Of a DNA stretch of 7,496 bases, positions 5,899-7,496 are shown one piece after another. The notes under the pieces were generated by a model that saw only the letters and a program-made list of their open reading frames with translations, was not told where the DNA came from and did no database searches. The translations under genes were made by a program, and so were the position numbers. The DNA comes from Streptosporangiaceae bacterium (GTDB lineage: Bacteria > Actinomycetota > Actinomycetes > Streptosporangiales > Streptosporangiaceae). Location: positions 1 through 7,496 of the forward strand of contig JASHTT010000105.1 of assembly GCA_030040415.1 (NCBI GenBank), written 5' to 3'. How positions within the stretch are numbered: the stretch's first letter is position 1; every line of letters begins with the position of its first letter.

Positions 5899-6747
5899 TC
5901 AGGCCGACGCCGACGGGCTCGCGGACGGGCTCGGGCTGGGGCTCGGGCTCGGGTGCGGGAACGGCCCGTGGTGGTGCCGGCGGTGATGGTGCCTGAAGTG
6001 CCGGTGCGGGTACGGCGACCCACTCGGGTGCGGGTACGGCGACCCGGACGGGTGCGGGTACGGCGAATGCGACGGGCGTGGGGACGGTGAGCCCGTCGGG
6101 TGCGGGAACGGCGGGCAGCTTGGGCTCGGCGACGGCGACGGGCTTGCGCTCGCCGACGTTGTCGGGCTCGGGCTGGGGCTCGCCGACGGGCTGCCCGACG
6201 GCGACGGGTGCGGGTACGGGTGGTGCGCGAAGCAACCGCGGAAGTGATGGTGACGGCGGTGACGAGTCCCGTTGGTCGTCGTGCCGCCGCCCGCGCCGAG
6301 GTTGGCGGCGTTGTGGACGGCCGGCGCTCCGATGAACTCGTGAGCCACTCTCTGGGCGGATGACGGCAGGGCCCCGGCGTAGGCGGCCCCCGCCACGCCG
6401 GCGATGCCGATGGCGGCGGCGATGCCGATAGCCGCGGCTTTAGCGGATAGGAGCGGGGTGAGCACAGATGGCCTCCGACGGCGTGTTGGCTGGGCAGGTT
6501 CCGACACACCGACGCGATCACGAAAATCGGCCATGACCGCGGCCTCGCCGGCCAGTTCGTCGCCCGAGGGCCTTGCCCGTAGGGCGGCGAGCACGTCCGC
6601 GGCTGGCCGCAGCGACGCGCTCAGGTCCTCGGGGACGGCGGTGCCCGAGAGCATCGCTGCCAGGGCCGCGTCCTGATCGGATGCGTCCCGGCGCCCTGGC
6701 CATGGGAGGTTCGGCATGTCACTGTCCGGAACGCGAGAGCCGGTCAT
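5899..6747 (-). CDS. Single-pass membrane protein, putative anti-sigma partner with His-rich Pro/Ser tail
   Basis: This encodes 282 residues translated through an ATGA overlap (6744-6747) with the sigma gene, so coupled expression is likely. Residues 1-88 are a soluble, acidic, Ala/Leu-rich domain (LRPAADVLAALRARP at 46-60), as in anti-sigma-like partners of actinobacterial ECF factors. It has no Cys or His, so it is not a zinc-binding HxxxCxxC anti-sigma. Four arginines (89-92) precede a hydrophobic segment (about 99-125) with a repeated AAAIGI, giving an N-in/C-out topology. The outer part (128-282) is low-complexity Pro/Ser/Gly, suited to spanning the wall. It holds 22 His and 2 Cys (172, 211), clustered at 163-180 and 248-265, with three 8-residue repeats between. 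An anti-sigma role comes from gene order and topology; metal or pH sensing is speculation. A Met at 11 is an alternative start. Confidence 0.78.
   Translation of the reverse strand: MTGSRVPDSDMPNLPWPGRRDASDQDAALAAMLSGTAVPEDLSASLRPAADVLAALRARPSGDELAGEAAVMADFRDRVGVSEPAQPTRRRRPSVLTPLLSAKAAAIGIAAAIGIAGVAGAAYAGALPSSAQRVAHEFIGAPAVHNAANLGAGGGTTTNGTRHRRHHHFRGCFAHHPYPHPSPSGSPSASPSPSPTTSASASPSPSPSPSCPPFPHPTGSPSPRPSHSPYPHPSGSPYPHPSGSPYPHRHFRHHHRRHHHGPFPHPSPSPSPSPSASPSASA
6003..6074. repeat. In-frame 24-bp tandem repeat, three units
   Basis: Units start at 6003, 6027 and 6051, each beginning GGTGCGGGTACGGCGA and differing mainly in the last 8 bases. On the minus strand each codes for eight residues of the SPYPHPSG type. 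More degenerate copies follow towards 6230. The 24-base period keeps the frame, so copy number could change without breaking the protein. Confidence 0.85.
6401..6436. repeat. 18-bp imperfect tandem duplication in the membrane-segment code
   Basis: GCGATGCCGATGGCGGCG (6401-6418) is followed by a copy with two mismatches (6419-6436). It encodes the doubled Ala-Ala-Ile-Gly-Ile unit in the transmembrane helix of the minus-strand membrane protein, suggesting that the helix was lengthened by duplication. Confidence 0.7.
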
Positions 6748-7295
6748 AGCGTTACACCCGCCTCGGCGGCGATCTGAGCCAGCCGTCGCAGGCCGCGGTG
6801 CGCGGCCACTCGCACCGCCCCCGGACTGCGGCCGACGAGCTGCGCGACCGCCTCCGTTTCCAGCCCGGCAACCACGCGGAGCAGGATCACCTCCGCCTGA
6901 AGCGGCGGCAGCGCGGCCACCATCGCCAGCGCCGACCGCGTGCTGAAGTGCTCGATCGCCTCGTCAGCGGCGTCGGGCACGACAGCCAGCCGGACCAGCG
7001 GTATCTCGCTCAGCTGGACTGGATGCCCTTTGAATCGGCGCCGCTCGTCGATGACTAGGTGCCGGCAGATCGTGAACACCCACGCCCGCCACGCCTGCTC
7101 GTCGCCGCGGAACCCCTTCAGCCCGCGCAACACCCGCAGCCAGGTCTCCGCGGCGACGTCCTCGGCGACGTCGGCTGCGATCACTCGCAGATAGCGCACA
7201 AGGGCGGGGTTCGTGTCGCGCCACAACCGGGCGAACGCTGGCTCGGTACCGGCTTGCGCGGCGGCCAGTTCCTCGGCGAAGCCCTCGCCAATCAC
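6744..7295 (-). CDS. ECF-type RNA polymerase sigma factor (sigma-70 family)
   Basis: This 183-residue protein has the two-domain ECF layout. Region 2 spans about 19-87. It includes DVAEDVAAETWLRVLRGL (42-59) and AWRAWVFTICRHLVIDERRR (68-87), the -10 recognition and core-binding helices. A linker (88-115) follows. Region 4 spans about 121-175, with LPPLQAEVILLRVVAGL (129-145) and the helix-turn-helix TEAVAQLVGRSPGAVRVAAH (147-166), which reads the -35 element. It should direct RNA polymerase to a small regulon. The GTG at 7295-7293 is the only plausible start: an in-frame TGA lies 7 codons upstream. No Shine-Dalgarno sequence precedes it, so initiation may be leaderless or weak. The stop overlaps the next gene's ATG, pairing it with its likely regulator. 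The ECF subgroup cannot be fixed by eye. Confidence 0.9.
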   Translation of the reverse strand: MIGEGFAEELAAAQAGTEPAFARLWRDTNPALVRYLRVIAADVAEDVAAETWLRVLRGLKGFRGDEQAWRAWVFTICRHLVIDERRRFKGHPVQLSEIPLVRLAVVPDAADEAIEHFSTRSALAMVAALPPLQAEVILLRVVAGLETEAVAQLVGRSPGAVRVAAHRGLRRLAQIAAEAGVTL

Positions 7296-7391
7296 ACAGC
7301 AGAGTATTGTGGCTCAGCTCGGCCGTCCGGAGCAGAATTCACCTTTTGCCCCGCCAGCAGTTCGCCGTCTCCTAGAATCCGCGCCGCGCCC
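7296..7391 (-). promoter_or_regulatory. Gap between aldehyde dehydrogenase and sigma genes
   Basis: These 96 bases lie upstream of the sigma gene. CACAAT (7311-7306 on the minus strand) is a possible -10 close enough to the GTG for a very short or absent leader, but I see no matching -35. I find no ECF-type GGAAC/CGTC pair that would indicate autoregulation and no strong hairpin, so read-through from the aldehyde dehydrogenase gene is possible. Confidence 0.25.
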
Positions 7392-7496
7392 TCACATCAT
7401 TTCGTCGGTAAACGGCAGCAGCACGGTCTTGACCTCGGTGTACGACTCGACAGCGGTGCGGCCCCCCTCGCGACCGAGCCCGGACTGGCGGAACCC
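7392..7496 (-). CDS. Aldehyde dehydrogenase family protein, C-terminal fragment
   Basis: The frame enters from the right edge and ends at TGA 7394-7392, giving 34 residues. GFRQSGLGREGG (1-12) followed by VESYTEVKTV (16-25) is the standard C-terminal signature of NAD(P)-dependent aldehyde dehydrogenases (G-[FY]-x-x-S-G-x-G-R-E-x-G ... Y-x-E-x-K-x-V). This part forms the edge of the catalytic and oligomerisation domains. The catalytic Cys and Glu lie outside the window, so activity and substrate class cannot be judged. The gene is on the same strand as the sigma factor, 96 bases upstream of it. Confidence 0.88.
   Translation of the reverse strand, partial: GFRQSGLGREGGRTAVESYTEVKTVLLPFTDEMM

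Noticed and set aside
5899..6235. Regular repeats that look at first like a CRISPR array
   Set aside because: Units are contiguous, 24 bases long and in phase with codons of the Pro/Ser/His-rich protein; there are no unique spacers.
5646..6521. Long minus-strand frame giving an Arg/Thr-rich protein
   Set aside because: It is a frame-shifted reading of the repeat-rich membrane protein gene and runs back into the SDR; its composition is implausible.

Overview
The window is high-GC DNA, about 65-75% in the 60-base blocks I counted. Its genes use GTG as well as ATG starts, purine-rich ribosome binding sites and hairpins without U-tails. The gene families also fit an Actinomycetota genome, probably a soil or plant-associated actinomycete. 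I cannot name the species. I see no tRNA, rRNA, CRISPR array, insertion sequence or phage gene.

Layout, left to right. (1) 448 to the left edge, minus strand: the start of a small exported protein with a short collagen-like Gly-X-Y tract. It is divergent from (2) an MFS transporter at 556-1785. (3) At 1976-2746, plus strand, is a stand-alone KdpD-type DUF4118 membrane protein with a GAF-like tail and no kinase. (4) At 2850-3698, minus strand, is a secreted GH12-family beta-glucanase, convergent with (3) and lower in GC than its neighbours. (5) At 3699-4065 is a divergent control region that falls to 43% GC. It carries an operator-like inverted repeat on the GH12 side and a weak promoter candidate on the other. 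(6) At 4066-4830 and 4845-5792, plus strand, are two SDR oxidoreductases 14 bases apart: one resembles 3alpha/20beta-hydroxysteroid dehydrogenase, the other ChsB1 or the MFE-2 dehydrogenase domain. (7) At 5814-5850 a 12-bp hairpin separates them from the converging minus-strand block. (8) That block is an ECF sigma factor (7295 to 6744), overlapped by 4 bases (ATGA) with a single-pass membrane protein (6747 to 5899), the likely anti-sigma partner. The partner's exported side is a Pro/Ser-repeat tail with 22 histidines and 2 cysteines. (9) At the right edge, 7496 to 7392, is the last 34 codons of an aldehyde dehydrogenase on the same strand.

Functional reading. The SDR pair could oxidise a hydroxylated lipid, steroid or terpenoid, or a side-chain acyl-CoA. 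The nearby aldehyde dehydrogenase may be related, but nothing in the sequence proves it. The GH12 enzyme points to extracellular beta-1,4-glucan or xyloglucan. The least ordinary element is the sigma factor with its His-rich partner. It looks like a trans-envelope signalling pair whose potential metal or proton ligands all lie outside the membrane, while the cytoplasmic domain lacks the Cys/His zinc motif of classic anti-sigma factors.
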